From NCBI RefSeq assembly GCF_900176605.1, contig NZ_FXLP01000004.1, positions 434,001 to 498,000 of the forward strand: a stretch of DNA of 64,000 nt, given 5' to 3'. The notes under the pieces are model-generated. The model searched no databases, was not told the origin of the DNA, and worked only from the letters and a program-made list of their open reading frames with translations. Below, piece after piece: positions 51,672 to 59,641 of this stretch. This DNA is from Peptoniphilus vaginalis. GTDB taxonomy: Bacteria > Bacillota > Clostridia > Tissierellales > Peptoniphilaceae. A program made the translations under genes and the position numbers. Each line of letters starts with the position of its first letter. Within the stretch, counting starts at the first letter, position 1.

Positions 51672-52022
51672 TTACAGACTTTCTAAATATTTTTTAACTT
51701 GTGGACCTATATAAGCCTTGCCGTCTTTTAAGAGGATAGGTCTCTTAACTAGCATGCCGTCAGTGGATAGGAGTTTAAAGATTTCATCTTCTGTCATGTC
51801 ATTCTTCTTGTCCTTTAGGTTTAGTTCTCTATATCTCATTCCTGAGGTATTAAAAAGTTTGAAGACGTCAACTCCTGCTTGGTCTTTAATTTTTTTCAGT
51901 TCATCAACACTTAAGAGGTCCTTGTCGATCTCTCTGTAGTTGTAGGAAATATTTCTTTCTTGCAAAAGCTTTTCTATATTCTTGCAAGTGCTGCATCTTT
52001 TGTATCCGATTAATGTGTTCAT
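51672..52022 (-). CDS. ArsC/Spx-family protein
   Basis: The 116-aa thioredoxin-fold protein has CSTC near the N-terminus (YKRCSTCKNIEKLLQ), INTSGMRYRELNLKDK-like residues and KRPILLKDGKAYIG, matching the YffB/YusI branch of ArsC-like proteins rather than true arsenate reductase (no ars genes nearby) or Spx. It is likely a small redox protein. Confidence 0.85.
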   Translation of the reverse strand: MNTLIGYKRCSTCKNIEKLLQERNISYNYREIDKDLLSVDELKKIKDQAGVDVFKLFNTSGMRYRELNLKDKKNDMTEDEIFKLLSTDGMLVKRPILLKDGKAYIGPQVKKYLESL

Positions 52023-52094
52023 AATAGCCTCCTTCTATGTCAAATTATACTACAATAAATTATAAAAAGATTTTAAAAATTTTTGTAAAAAGTG

Positions 52095-52122
52095 TTTACA
52101 CTGTACTTTTTCGTGGTATAAT
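52095..52122 (+). promoter_or_regulatory. Extended -10 promoter of the 52129 RNA
   Basis: TTTACA (52095-52100), 16 bp, TGGTATAAT with TATAAT at 52117-52122 and the TGn extension at 52114. It faces a region without ORFs. Confidence 0.7.
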
Positions 52123-52128
52123 AATAGT

Positions 52129-52527
52129 ACAAAATAAGATTAATGTAATTAAGTAATAAAAAGCTTTTTAGATTTTTCTTATTTGTGAACAATGACAATT
52201 CCATCCAATAAAAAGAAAAACGTATTTGATTTTATTAAATTTATTAGCCTCCCATTAAAAAGGCTTTTATATAAATTGAAATTGAAGATGTAATTAAAGT
52301 ACGATGGTAAATAGTTTAGTAAGTAATTGTTATTTACTCTAAGTTTTTATATAAATGGCAGGAAGTCCTAGAGTTGGGAGCTTTCACAAAGGTTAATTTA
52401 TATAGGACTTTGGTAAAAAAAGAATATAGGTGATAGATGTGATTGAACCAAAAAGTTTAAATTGGATGGAATTAAGTATTTGAAAAGAATGTCTTTAAAT
52501 TAATTGATTGAGGACATTCTTTTTTTA
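52129..52527 (+). ncRNA. Candidate large structured non-coding RNA, about 400 nt
   Basis: The stretch runs from a strong promoter to a strong terminator with no ORF of useful size. It contains a perfect 13-bp long-range inverted repeat, AATTCCATCCAAT (52197-52209) with ATTGGATGGAATT (52461-52473), enclosing about 250 nt. Inside is an 8-bp helix AAGTCCTA (52363-52370) with TAGGACTT (52403-52410) around a CTTT/AAAG hairpin; a 5' helix CAAAATAAGA / CTTATTTG may close the first part (52132-52188), and AGCC/GGCT followed by TTTT occurs at 52246-52266. No known RNA family was recognised. Confidence 0.6.
52483..52527 (+). terminator. Terminator of the candidate large RNA
   Basis: AGAATGTC (52486-52493) pairs with GACATTCT (52513-52520), followed by seven T residues. 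No protein gene ends nearby. Confidence 0.85.
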
Positions 52528-52733
52528 TGGACTTTTTTAAGTGGGTCTAGGATATTTAAAAATTTTATAAACTAATAGGGCCTTTACTTAGTCTTAATAG
52601 AAAAATTTGCTTACTTAATAAATTATTAATTTAGAAATAGAAAAAATTTATAAGGGAAAAAGATAATAAACAGTCAACTGATATATAGTTCTAATTATTT
52701 TTTAGGATACAACAAAATAAAAATCTACATAAA
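52528..52733. other. Gap between the candidate RNA and the flavodiiron gene
   Basis: About 200 bp of AT-rich sequence in which I see no ORF, promoter or hairpin of note. Confidence 0.5.
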
Positions 52734-52766
52734 AAATCTCCACCTATTGCACATAAGTGGAGATTT
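52734..52766 (-). terminator. Terminator of the flavodiiron gene
   Basis: AAATCTCCAC (52734-52743) pairs with GTGGAGATTT (52757-52766); TTTTTT follows on the minus strand. Confidence 0.85.
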
Positions 52767-52788
52767 ATTTTTATTTAATTAACTTTTA

Positions 52789-54000
52789 TTAATCTTCTTT
52801 TGCTAAGATCTTTGCAGCCATTTCCTTACCGAAGTCTATAAGTTGTTTTAATTCTTCGGAATTTGCTGCTCCTTGGATTTCAAGTTGAGTGTCAAGCACA
52901 TTGTATTTGCCATCTTCCATATATTTCTTTAGAGTTTTTAGGGCTCCACCTGACCAAGAGTAGGAACCGAAGATTCCCCAGTAGTTGTTCTTCATTCTTT
53001 GGTGAGAAACTTCTGTCAATAGGTAGTTCATTGGAGGGAAGAGGTTGTTGTCGTAAGAACAAGATCCCAAGATAACTCCCTTGTATCTCCAGATGTCAGA
53101 AAGTAGGTAGGAGTAAGAAGTCTTTGTGATGTCACGAACCTTTACATTCTTAATTCCACCTTCAGAAAGTCCCCTTGCTACTGCTTCTGCCATTGTTTCT
53201 GTGTTACCGTACATTGATCCGAAGATTACTACACAGCCTTCAATAGTTTCTTGCTTAGCAAGTGATGTATAGATGTCGATAATCTTTTGTGGGTTCTTTC
53301 TCCAGATTGGTCCGTGGTCTGGACAAATTAATTCAATATCAAGACCTTCTAACTTATTAAGAGCTTTTAAGGCTTGTGTTGCATACTTACCAACAATGTT
53401 GATAAAGTATCTTGTTGTTTCTTCTAGGTAGTTTGAATCATATTCGATTTGGTCGTCGAAGATGCCACCGTCAAGAGTTCCAAAGCCACCAAAGATATCT
53501 TGTGAGAATAGAGTCTTAGTTGCTTCTTCGTATGCAACCATTGATTCTGGCCAGTGAACCATTGGAGTCATGTAGAAAGTTAACTTTCTATTACCAAGTT
53601 CTATAGTTTCTCCTTCTTTAACTTCGATGATGTTGTCTGTAACTTCGTAGAAGTTCTTTAACATTGCAACAGCCTTCTTGTTTGTAACAAGTTTTGCATC
53701 TGGATAGATGTCCAAGATTGACTTAATTGAAGACGTGTGGTCTGGTTCCATGTGATTGATTACTATGTAATCAATTTTTTCATTTTCTCCAATGATTTCA
53801 TGAATCTTTTGAATATAATCGTCAATTGTGTTAACTCTTACTAGATCAAAAAGTATATTTTTTTCGCCCTTTAACACATAAGAGTTGTAAGCAACACCCT
53901 TTGGTAGTGGCCACATTCCTTCAAATAGTTCAGTCTTTCTATCATTTGTACCTATAAAATAAATATCGTCTTTAATAGGTACTGACAATAAGTTTTCCAT
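52789..54000 (-). CDS. FprA-type flavodiiron protein (A-type flavoprotein)
   Basis: The N-terminal metallo-beta-lactamase-like domain has the diiron ligands in NHMEPDH (His83, Glu85, Asp87) with later MVHWPESM, SQDIFGGFGT and CPDHGPIW. The C-terminal flavodoxin domain binds FMN (VIFGSMYGNTETMAEAVA). It reduces O2 to water or NO to N2O, protecting anaerobes in the cytosol. Length (403 aa) and order are standard. It is a single gene. Confidence 0.95.
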   Translation of the reverse strand: MENLLSVPIKDDIYFIGTNDRKTELFEGMWPLPKGVAYNSYVLKGEKNILFDLVRVNTIDDYIQKIHEIIGENEKIDYIVINHMEPDHTSSIKSILDIYPDAKLVTNKKAVAMLKNFYEVTDNIIEVKEGETIELGNRKLTFYMTPMVHWPESMVAYEEATKTLFSQDIFGGFGTLDGGIFDDQIEYDSNYLEETTRYFINIVGKYATQALKALNKLEGLDIELICPDHGPIWRKNPQKIIDIYTSLAKQETIEGCVVIFGSMYGNTETMAEAVARGLSEGGIKNVKVRDITKTSYSYLLSDIWRYKGVILGSCSYDNNLFPPMNYLLTEVSHQRMKNNYWGIFGSYSWSGGALKTLKKYMEDGKYNVLDTQLEIQGAANSEELKQLIDFGKEMAAKILAKED

Positions 54001-54126
54001 AAATCCTCCTTATATTTTATAAAATAAAGACTTAAGTTTAAGTCCTTGATCTTAACCATTTAATAAAGTTAAATTACCTTAACTTACATACCCCATAATT
54101 ATAATAAAAATCAGGAATTTATTTTT

Positions 54127-54945
54127 TTAGTAAAATTCTAAAAAGTCGTGTCTCTCGCCCTTTTCCTTGTAGCCAAGAATTTGATCTATGTTGACATTTT
54201 CTGTAGCACGCAAGATGTTTATGTCCACATTTTTGTTTTCTTTCTTTAACTCTTCGATGAGGTCTTTGATAAAGAACCTCTTGTTGCCAGACTGCTTTTG
54301 GGTAACTGTGCAGGCACAGTCAAGAGCAGAAAGACCAGTGGACTTCATAAACCTAATAATAGCTTCTTCTCTTACAAGATACATGGGCCTAATGAGTTCT
54401 AAGCCTTCAAAGTTCTTGGATTTCAACTTTGGCATCATCGTCTTGAAGTCGCCAGCGTAGATTATATTTAAAAGGACTGTCTCAATAACATCATCAAAGT
54501 GATGACCAAGGGCAAGCTTATTGCAGCCAAGCTCTTGTGCCCTGTTGTATAAGTTGCCTCGACGCATCCTTGCACACATATAACAAGTTGATCCACCTTC
54601 TGACAACTTCTCAGCAACGGAAAAGACATCGGAGTTGTGAACCTTGACAGGGATTCCAAGTTTCTCGCAGTTGTACTCCAACCTCTCTCTGTTCTCAGGA
54701 AGGTAGCCTGGGTCCATGGCAATGAATTCTAACTCAAAGGGAACCTTGTTGTGCTTCTTGAGTTCTTGCAAGAGCTTGGCAAGAGTTAGCGAGTCCTTGC
54801 CACCTGATATGGCAACTGCAATCTTGTCGCCAGGGCTAATCATTTCATAATTGTTGATCCCCTTGACGAATTTTTTATAAATATCTCTCCTGTAAGTTTT
54901 TATTAGGGACCTCTCTATGTCCACAATACTTTTAACTTTTTCCAA
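54127..54945 (-). CDS. TtcA-like PP-loop tRNA thiolation protein
   Basis: The ATP-pyrophosphatase motif SGGKDS is at residues 47-52, followed by CYMCARMRRG (Cys pair), LALGHHFDDVIETVLLN and a later CAC, matching the TtcA/TtuA group that uses an iron-sulfur cluster to thiolate tRNA (2-thiocytidine 32 in E. coli). The exact target in this organism is uncertain. I choose TTG 54945, with AAAGGTG six bases upstream, over TTG 54963, which would put the binding site inside the gene. Confidence 0.82.
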   Translation of the reverse strand: MEKVKSIVDIERSLIKTYRRDIYKKFVKGINNYEMISPGDKIAVAISGGKDSLTLAKLLQELKKHNKVPFELEFIAMDPGYLPENRERLEYNCEKLGIPVKVHNSDVFSVAEKLSEGGSTCYMCARMRRGNLYNRAQELGCNKLALGHHFDDVIETVLLNIIYAGDFKTMMPKLKSKNFEGLELIRPMYLVREEAIIRFMKSTGLSALDCACTVTQKQSGNKRFFIKDLIEELKKENKNVDINILRATENVNIDQILGYKEKGERHDFLEFY

Positions 54946-55133
54946 AAATTTCACCTTTACCAATCTATTGTTATTATAGCATAGCTATTACTAATTAATA
55001 AGAATTTGAAAATCTTTAAGAGCCTCTTCATAGAAAAGAAGCTCGCAAGAAATTTTTCTTAAAAATTATAACACAAGTAGACTTTTATAAAAATATTTTT
55101 GGGCATATATAAGAGTGAGAGCCATTAGATTAT

Positions 55134-55196
55134 AAAAAAAATCTCCTTTGTGTTATAATCTAGGTAATTAACTAAGGGAATCTAGGGAGCCTAGAT
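55134..55196 (+). promoter_or_regulatory. Promoter and leader hairpin of pncB
   Basis: TTATAA and the extended -10 TGTTATAAT (TATAAT near 55154) form a probable promoter. Downstream, ATCTAGG-GAG-CCTAGAT (55179-55195) is a perfect 7-bp hairpin or operator before the binding site. It could be a binding site for a nicotinate-responsive repressor, but no regulator is known here. Confidence 0.5.
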
Positions 55197-55216
55197 GAAA
55201 GAAAAGGAAGTATAAA

Positions 55217-56671
55217 ATGGTAAATTATAATGTAAAGAAAAATTACACCTTGCTTGTTGATTTCTATGAACTCACAATGGCCAATGGTTTTTTTAAGGAA
55301 GGACTAAGAGACAAGACTGTCATCTTTGATATGTTCTTTAGAGAAGTGCCTGACAACGGAGAGTACACAATTGTTGCTGGTCTTGAACAACTCATTGAGT
55401 ACATGGAAAATCTTCACTTCTCAGATGAAGACATAGACTTCTTAAGAGACAAGGGAGTTTTTAACGAAGAATTTTTATCTTATTTAAAGAATTTTGAATT
55501 TAAATGTGACGTTTGGGCAATGCCAGAAGGAACTTTAGCCTTCCCTGGCGAGCCACTTATAATAGTAAGGGGTCCAGCTATCCAAGCTCAAATGCTAGAG
55601 ACTATGGTCTTACTTACAATTAATCACCAATCTATGATTGCGACTAAGGCATCAAGAATTGTTAAGCAAGCTAAGGGCAGACCAGTTGTTGAGTTTGGAT
55701 CAAGAAGAGCCCAAGGATATTCTGCAGCAAATCTTGGAGCAAGGGCAGCCTACATAGGTGGTTGTGCAGGAACAGCTAACACCTTGACAGACAAGATGTT
55801 TGGAGTGCCAGCTCTTGGTACCATGGCCCACTCCTGGGTTCAAATGTTTGACACAGAACTAGAGGCCTTTAGGGCTTTTGCAAGAGTTTATCCAGACAAC
55901 TGCCTACTTCTTGTTGACACTTACGACACTCTTAAGGAAGGTATCCCTAATGCCATCAAGGTCTTTGACGAAGAAGTTGTAGCTCGTGGCTTTAGACCTA
56001 AGGGGATAAGAATTGACTCTGGAGATATAACATATATTTCCAACAAGGCGAGAAAGATGTTAGATGATGCAGGTTATGAAGATGCTAAGATTATGGCATC
56101 AAACTCCTTGGACGAGTACACAATTAGGACAATACTTAACCAAGGTGCAAAGCTTGACTCCTTTGGAGTTGGTGAAAGACTTATTACATCAAAGTCATCT
56201 CCAGTCTTTGGTGGAGTTTATAAACTTGTTGCCACAGAAGATAAAGATGGAAATATAATTCCAAAAATTAAAATATCAGAAAACGTGACAAAAATTACTA
56301 CACCAGGCTTTAAGGAACTTTACAGATTTTATGAAAATGAAACTGGCAAGGCCATGGGCGATGTAATTGCCCTAAGAGATGAAGAAATCCCTAAGGATAA
56401 TTACGAAGTCTTCCACCCAATTTACACTTGGAAGAGAAAGACTCTTACAGACTACACAGTTAAGAAGGTTCTTGTCCAAATTTATGACAAGGGTGAACTT
56501 GTTTACAAGATGCCAAGCCTTGATGAAATAAGGGCAAGGGCTGATGCAGAACTTGATACCCTTTGGGAAGAAACTAAGAGACTTGACAATCCAAGTGAAT
56601 ACATTGTCGACTTGTCAGAAAAACTTTGGCAACTAAAGGATGACCTATTAAAGAAGCACGGAAAAAATTAA
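55217..56671 (+). CDS. pncB: Nicotinate phosphoribosyltransferase
   Basis: The 484-aa enzyme makes nicotinate mononucleotide from nicotinate, PRPP and ATP in NAD salvage. Seen are LLVDFYELTMANGFF, EFGSRRAQGYSAANLGARAAYIGG, the active His region GTMAHSWVQMF, DTYDTLKEGIPNA, GIRIDSGDITYIS and FGVGERLITSKSSPVFGGVYKL. It follows the Firmicutes long type. A hairpin lies in its leader. The next gene follows after 23 bp. Confidence 0.95.
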   Translation: MVNYNVKKNYTLLVDFYELTMANGFFKEGLRDKTVIFDMFFREVPDNGEYTIVAGLEQLIEYMENLHFSDEDIDFLRDKGVFNEEFLSYLKNFEFKCDVWAMPEGTLAFPGEPLIIVRGPAIQAQMLETMVLLTINHQSMIATKASRIVKQAKGRPVVEFGSRRAQGYSAANLGARAAYIGGCAGTANTLTDKMFGVPALGTMAHSWVQMFDTELEAFRAFARVYPDNCLLLVDTYDTLKEGIPNAIKVFDEEVVARGFRPKGIRIDSGDITYISNKARKMLDDAGYEDAKIMASNSLDEYTIRTILNQGAKLDSFGVGERLITSKSSPVFGGVYKLVATEDKDGNIIPKIKISENVTKITTPGFKELYRFYENETGKAMGDVIALRDEEIPKDNYEVFHPIYTWKRKTLTDYTVKKVLVQIYDKGELVYKMPSLDEIRARADAELDTLWEETKRLDNPSEYIVDLSEKLWQLKDDLLKKHGKN

Positions 56672-56694
56672 AATAAAAGTGAGGGAAGAGTTAT

Positions 56695-57561
56695 ATGCAG
56701 TACTACGGAAATGTTTTTAGACCGCCAAGTGAGGCTAGGTCACTAATAATTCAAGCTACAGTGGGTTGTTCTCACAACAACTGTACCTTTTGCTACATGT
56801 ACAAGGAAGATGATTTTAGGATAAGACCCCTTGAAGATATAAAGAAAGATCTAATAGAAATGAGCTCCTATGGAGATTATTTTGAAAGGATCTTCTTGGC
56901 AGATGGAGATGCCTTGGTATTAAAGACAAAGGACCTTGTTGAAGTCCTAAGGACAATAAAAAAATATTATCCCAACGTTAAAAGGGTTTCATCCTATGCA
57001 ACTGCCCAAGATATAAATAGAAAGTCCCTAGAAGAACTAAAGGAACTTAGGGCTGAAGGACTTGAGATGCTCTACATTGGTTTTGAAACTGGAGATGAAG
57101 AACTCCTAAAGGAAATCAAAAAAGGGGTAACTTATGAAGAATATGTGACTGCTATGAAAAAGGCAAAGGAAGCAGGTTTTATAACTTCTGTCACAATCAT
57201 AGCAGGTCTTGGTGGAGTAGAGGGCATGGAGAGAAATGCAATAGGAACTGCAAGATTAGTTTCAGAAACTAAGCCAGACTTCTTGGGTTATCTTACAATG
57301 AGAATTTACAAGAACACACCTCTTTATGAAGACTATGTCACTGGCAAGTTCAAGATGCCAGATGCTGGTCAAATCCTTGAAGAGATGAAGATATTCTTGG
57401 AGAACGTTGACTCTGAAGGCACAGTGTTTAGGTCCAACCACGCATCCAACTACGTTCTACTTGCGGGAACATTAAACGAAGACAAGGAAGGCCTAATAAG
57501 GGCGATAGAAAAAACTTTAAAGAAAAAGTCTTTTAGACCTGATGTATTGAGAGGATTTTAA
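56695..57561 (+). CDS. Radical SAM protein, Elp3/MiaB-like group
   Basis: The 288-aa protein has the cluster motif CSHNNCTFCYMY (Cx3-5CxxC type), FLADGDALVLKTKDLVEVL, VSSYATAQDI, EMLYIGFETGDEELLKEIKKGVTYEEY and TVIIAGLGG-like segment SVTIIAGLGGVEG. This is the compact B12-independent family often annotated only as radical SAM protein; the substrate is unknown. It is in line with pncB and an unknown gene. Confidence 0.88.
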   Translation: MQYYGNVFRPPSEARSLIIQATVGCSHNNCTFCYMYKEDDFRIRPLEDIKKDLIEMSSYGDYFERIFLADGDALVLKTKDLVEVLRTIKKYYPNVKRVSSYATAQDINRKSLEELKELRAEGLEMLYIGFETGDEELLKEIKKGVTYEEYVTAMKKAKEAGFITSVTIIAGLGGVEGMERNAIGTARLVSETKPDFLGYLTMRIYKNTPLYEDYVTGKFKMPDAGQILEEMKIFLENVDSEGTVFRSNHASNYVLLAGTLNEDKEGLIRAIEKTLKKKSFRPDVLRGF

Positions 57562-57563
57562 AA

Positions 57564-58007
57564 TTGAAAGACAAAAATTTTGAAAGTATGGATGAAAGGC
57601 AAAGTTTAAAAAATTTAAAAAAAGAATTGGACTCAGGAGTTATTTCCTTTGAAGAAAAAACTGAGGAGACATCTCTTGCCCTAAATCCTGTTAGGTATCT
57701 CATACCTCTTGAGTCAAGTCCTAACAAGAAGGAGAAACTTGACATTGACTACAAGAAGAAGGACCAACCTAGTGATAAAAATTTCGAAATTATTATAGAA
57801 GTAAATCCCAAGGGATATGAAGAAAAGAAAAAGAGAAGGAGGGGGTCAAAGCTCCCTGCACCTCACAGGGCTTATCCTCTTGAAAGGGTTAGAAGAGATG
57901 AGCCAAAGATAAAGAAGGGGTCTCTCTTCTACGACTACCTAGAGATTTACTTAAACAGGACAAAGAACATAGAGAGACAATTCTTTGAGGATTACTTTGG
58001 CTTGTAG
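57564..58007 (+). CDS. Hypothetical basic protein
   Basis: The 147-aa product starts at TTG 57564, two bases after the radical SAM stop, with GAGG upstream. It is rich in Lys, Glu and Arg (GYEEKKKRRRGSKLPAPHRAY) and probably partly disordered, with a helical C-terminus. No family was recognised. Coupling to the radical SAM gene suggests a joint role. Confidence 0.6.
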   Translation: MKDKNFESMDERQSLKNLKKELDSGVISFEEKTEETSLALNPVRYLIPLESSPNKKEKLDIDYKKKDQPSDKNFEIIIEVNPKGYEEKKKRRRGSKLPAPHRAYPLERVRRDEPKIKKGSLFYDYLEIYLNRTKNIERQFFEDYFGL

Positions 58008-58027
58008 GCACAAGAAAAGAGGAAGAA

Positions 58028-59242
58028 ATGGAAGAGAAAAGAGAAAGAGAAATTGAAGAAAAGAAAATACCATCAAGCTTATCCTTTAAGACTGATGTCT
58101 ACAAGAAGATATTTTTGACAGGACTTGCCCTCTTATTTGTGGCATACTTATTTGTAAACTCCAAGACAATATTTTCAGGTTTTGGAGTTTTACTTGGAGT
58201 TGTGACTCCCTTTATCCTAGGTGGAGTCATAGCCTTTATAATGAAGATACCCCTAAACTTTTTAGAGAGAAAAGTTTTTGACAAGATAAAAAATGAAAAA
58301 TTTCAAAAGCACAAGAGGACAATTTCCATCGCTATATCCTTTATAGTGATAATCCTCGCCATATTTATAATTACGGCAATAATAGTCCCACAACTTATAA
58401 ATTCCTTCAACGAACTTAGGAAGTCCCTTCCAAGTTTCTTGCAAATGGCAATAGATAAGACAAGGGGCATACCTTATTTGAGCAATTACTCTGATAAACT
58501 TCAAGCTGACTACGACAACTTATCTTGGAACGAAATTTTTAATAGGGTCGGGAGCTTTGTGAAGTCCGACGAAAAGTCATCCTATATATTAAACTCTGCC
58601 TTATCAACTGCATCCAGTATCCTAGGTGGCTTGGTATCCTTCTTCCTTGCCCTTATTACATCTATCTACATCCTTGCAGACAAGGAAAGACTTGGCTACC
58701 AAGCTACAAGAATTTGCTACTCATGTTTTAACAACAAGTTGGCAAATAAAATATTGCACGTAGCCCACCTCTTACACGAAAACTTTTTTGGTTTCATAAG
58801 GGGACAGCTTACAGTGTCAAGCTTTATAGGTATAGCGACTTTTGTGTTTTGCTTGATTTTAAGAATTCCCAACGCAGCTACAATTGGTGTAATAGTTGGA
58901 GTCACAGACCTTGTGCCAATCATTGGGCCCTTCCTTGGTGGCACCATGGCCTTTGTTATGACTGTAATTAAAGATCCAACTAAGGGGATGGCATTCATAA
59001 TCTTGATTCTTATCTTGCAACAAATTGAATCAAACCTCGTTTATCCAAAACTTGTGGGTAACAAAGTAGGACTTCCATCCCTATGGACTCTTGTGGCAAT
59101 CACTATTGGTGGATCCCTCTTTGGAGTAGTGGGCATGTGGGGCTTCATACCCCTTGCATCAACTATCTACGCCCTGATAAAAGAGTACACAGAGTATAAG
59201 ATCAAGGAAAAGAACTTAGACCTTAGAATGAAGAAAATTTAA
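58028..59242 (+). CDS. AI-2E family (PerM-like) membrane transporter
   Basis: The 404-aa protein has eight or so helices with the family's pattern: GVLLGVVTPFILGGVIAFIMKIPLNFLERKVF, FIRGQLTVSSFIGIATFVFCLILRIPNAATIGVIVGVTDLVPIIGPFLGG and QQIESNLVYPKLVGNKVGLPSLWTLVAITIGG. Proteins of this family export various substrates (AI-2, Na+); the substrate here is unknown. It ends the pncB gene string. Confidence 0.9.
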   Translation: MEEKREREIEEKKIPSSLSFKTDVYKKIFLTGLALLFVAYLFVNSKTIFSGFGVLLGVVTPFILGGVIAFIMKIPLNFLERKVFDKIKNEKFQKHKRTISIAISFIVIILAIFIITAIIVPQLINSFNELRKSLPSFLQMAIDKTRGIPYLSNYSDKLQADYDNLSWNEIFNRVGSFVKSDEKSSYILNSALSTASSILGGLVSFFLALITSIYILADKERLGYQATRICYSCFNNKLANKILHVAHLLHENFFGFIRGQLTVSSFIGIATFVFCLILRIPNAATIGVIVGVTDLVPIIGPFLGGTMAFVMTVIKDPTKGMAFIILILILQQIESNLVYPKLVGNKVGLPSLWTLVAITIGGSLFGVVGMWGFIPLASTIYALIKEYTEYKIKEKNLDLRMKKI

Positions 59243-59256
59243 AAATTTTAAGAAAG

Positions 59257-59287
59257 ACTTCTCACGCTATAGTGAGGAGTTTTTTTT
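59257..59287 (+). terminator. Terminator of the pncB gene string
   Basis: ACTTCTCAC (59257-59265), loop GCTATA, GTGAGGAGT (59272-59280), then seven T residues. Confidence 0.88.
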
Positions 59288-59465
59288 ATGCAAGTTAGAT
59301 GACTTGCAGGTTAAGAGGACTTTGCAAGTTAATAAAAAATTATGAGTTAATAAGATCTTGCGACCTTATAAAAAATTACAAGTTTATAAATTACTGCTAA
59401 GCCATAAAAACCTACAAAGTCATAAAAACCTAAAAAGTCACAAAAATTTACAAAGTCACAAACAA
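59286..59465. repeat. 18-nt tandem repeat array, locus E
   Basis: Ten units of exactly 18 nt in unbroken register (59286, 59304, 59322, ... 59448). Units such as CTACAAAGTCATAAAAAC and TTACAAAGTCACAAACAA show the AAAGT core of the other loci. It lies between the terminator and the opuC promoter region. Confidence 0.88.
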
Positions 59466-59516
59466 TAAAAATTCACACAAAACTTACTTGATTAAGCTGA
59501 GCCTAGTTACTAATTA

Positions 59517-59543
59517 TTGAAAGTTCCCTCTTATGGGTATAAT
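59517..59543 (+). promoter_or_regulatory. Probable opuC promoter
   Basis: TTGAAA (59517-59522) and TATAAT (59538-59543) with a 15-bp spacer. A leader of about 90 nt follows before the opuCA start. Confidence 0.5.
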
Positions 59544-59641
59544 AGAAAAGAAGAAAAATTTTAAAAATATTAAAATTTTTAAAAATGAAAGCTAAAGTCT
59601 TCACACTAATGAAGATTAATTGATTAAAGGAGAGATTATTA

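Noticed and set aside
52361-52399. 13-codon ORF starting ATGGCAGGAAGT inside the candidate large RNA
   Set aside because: No Shine-Dalgarno sequence; it coincides with the 8-bp helix and is more likely part of the RNA structure.
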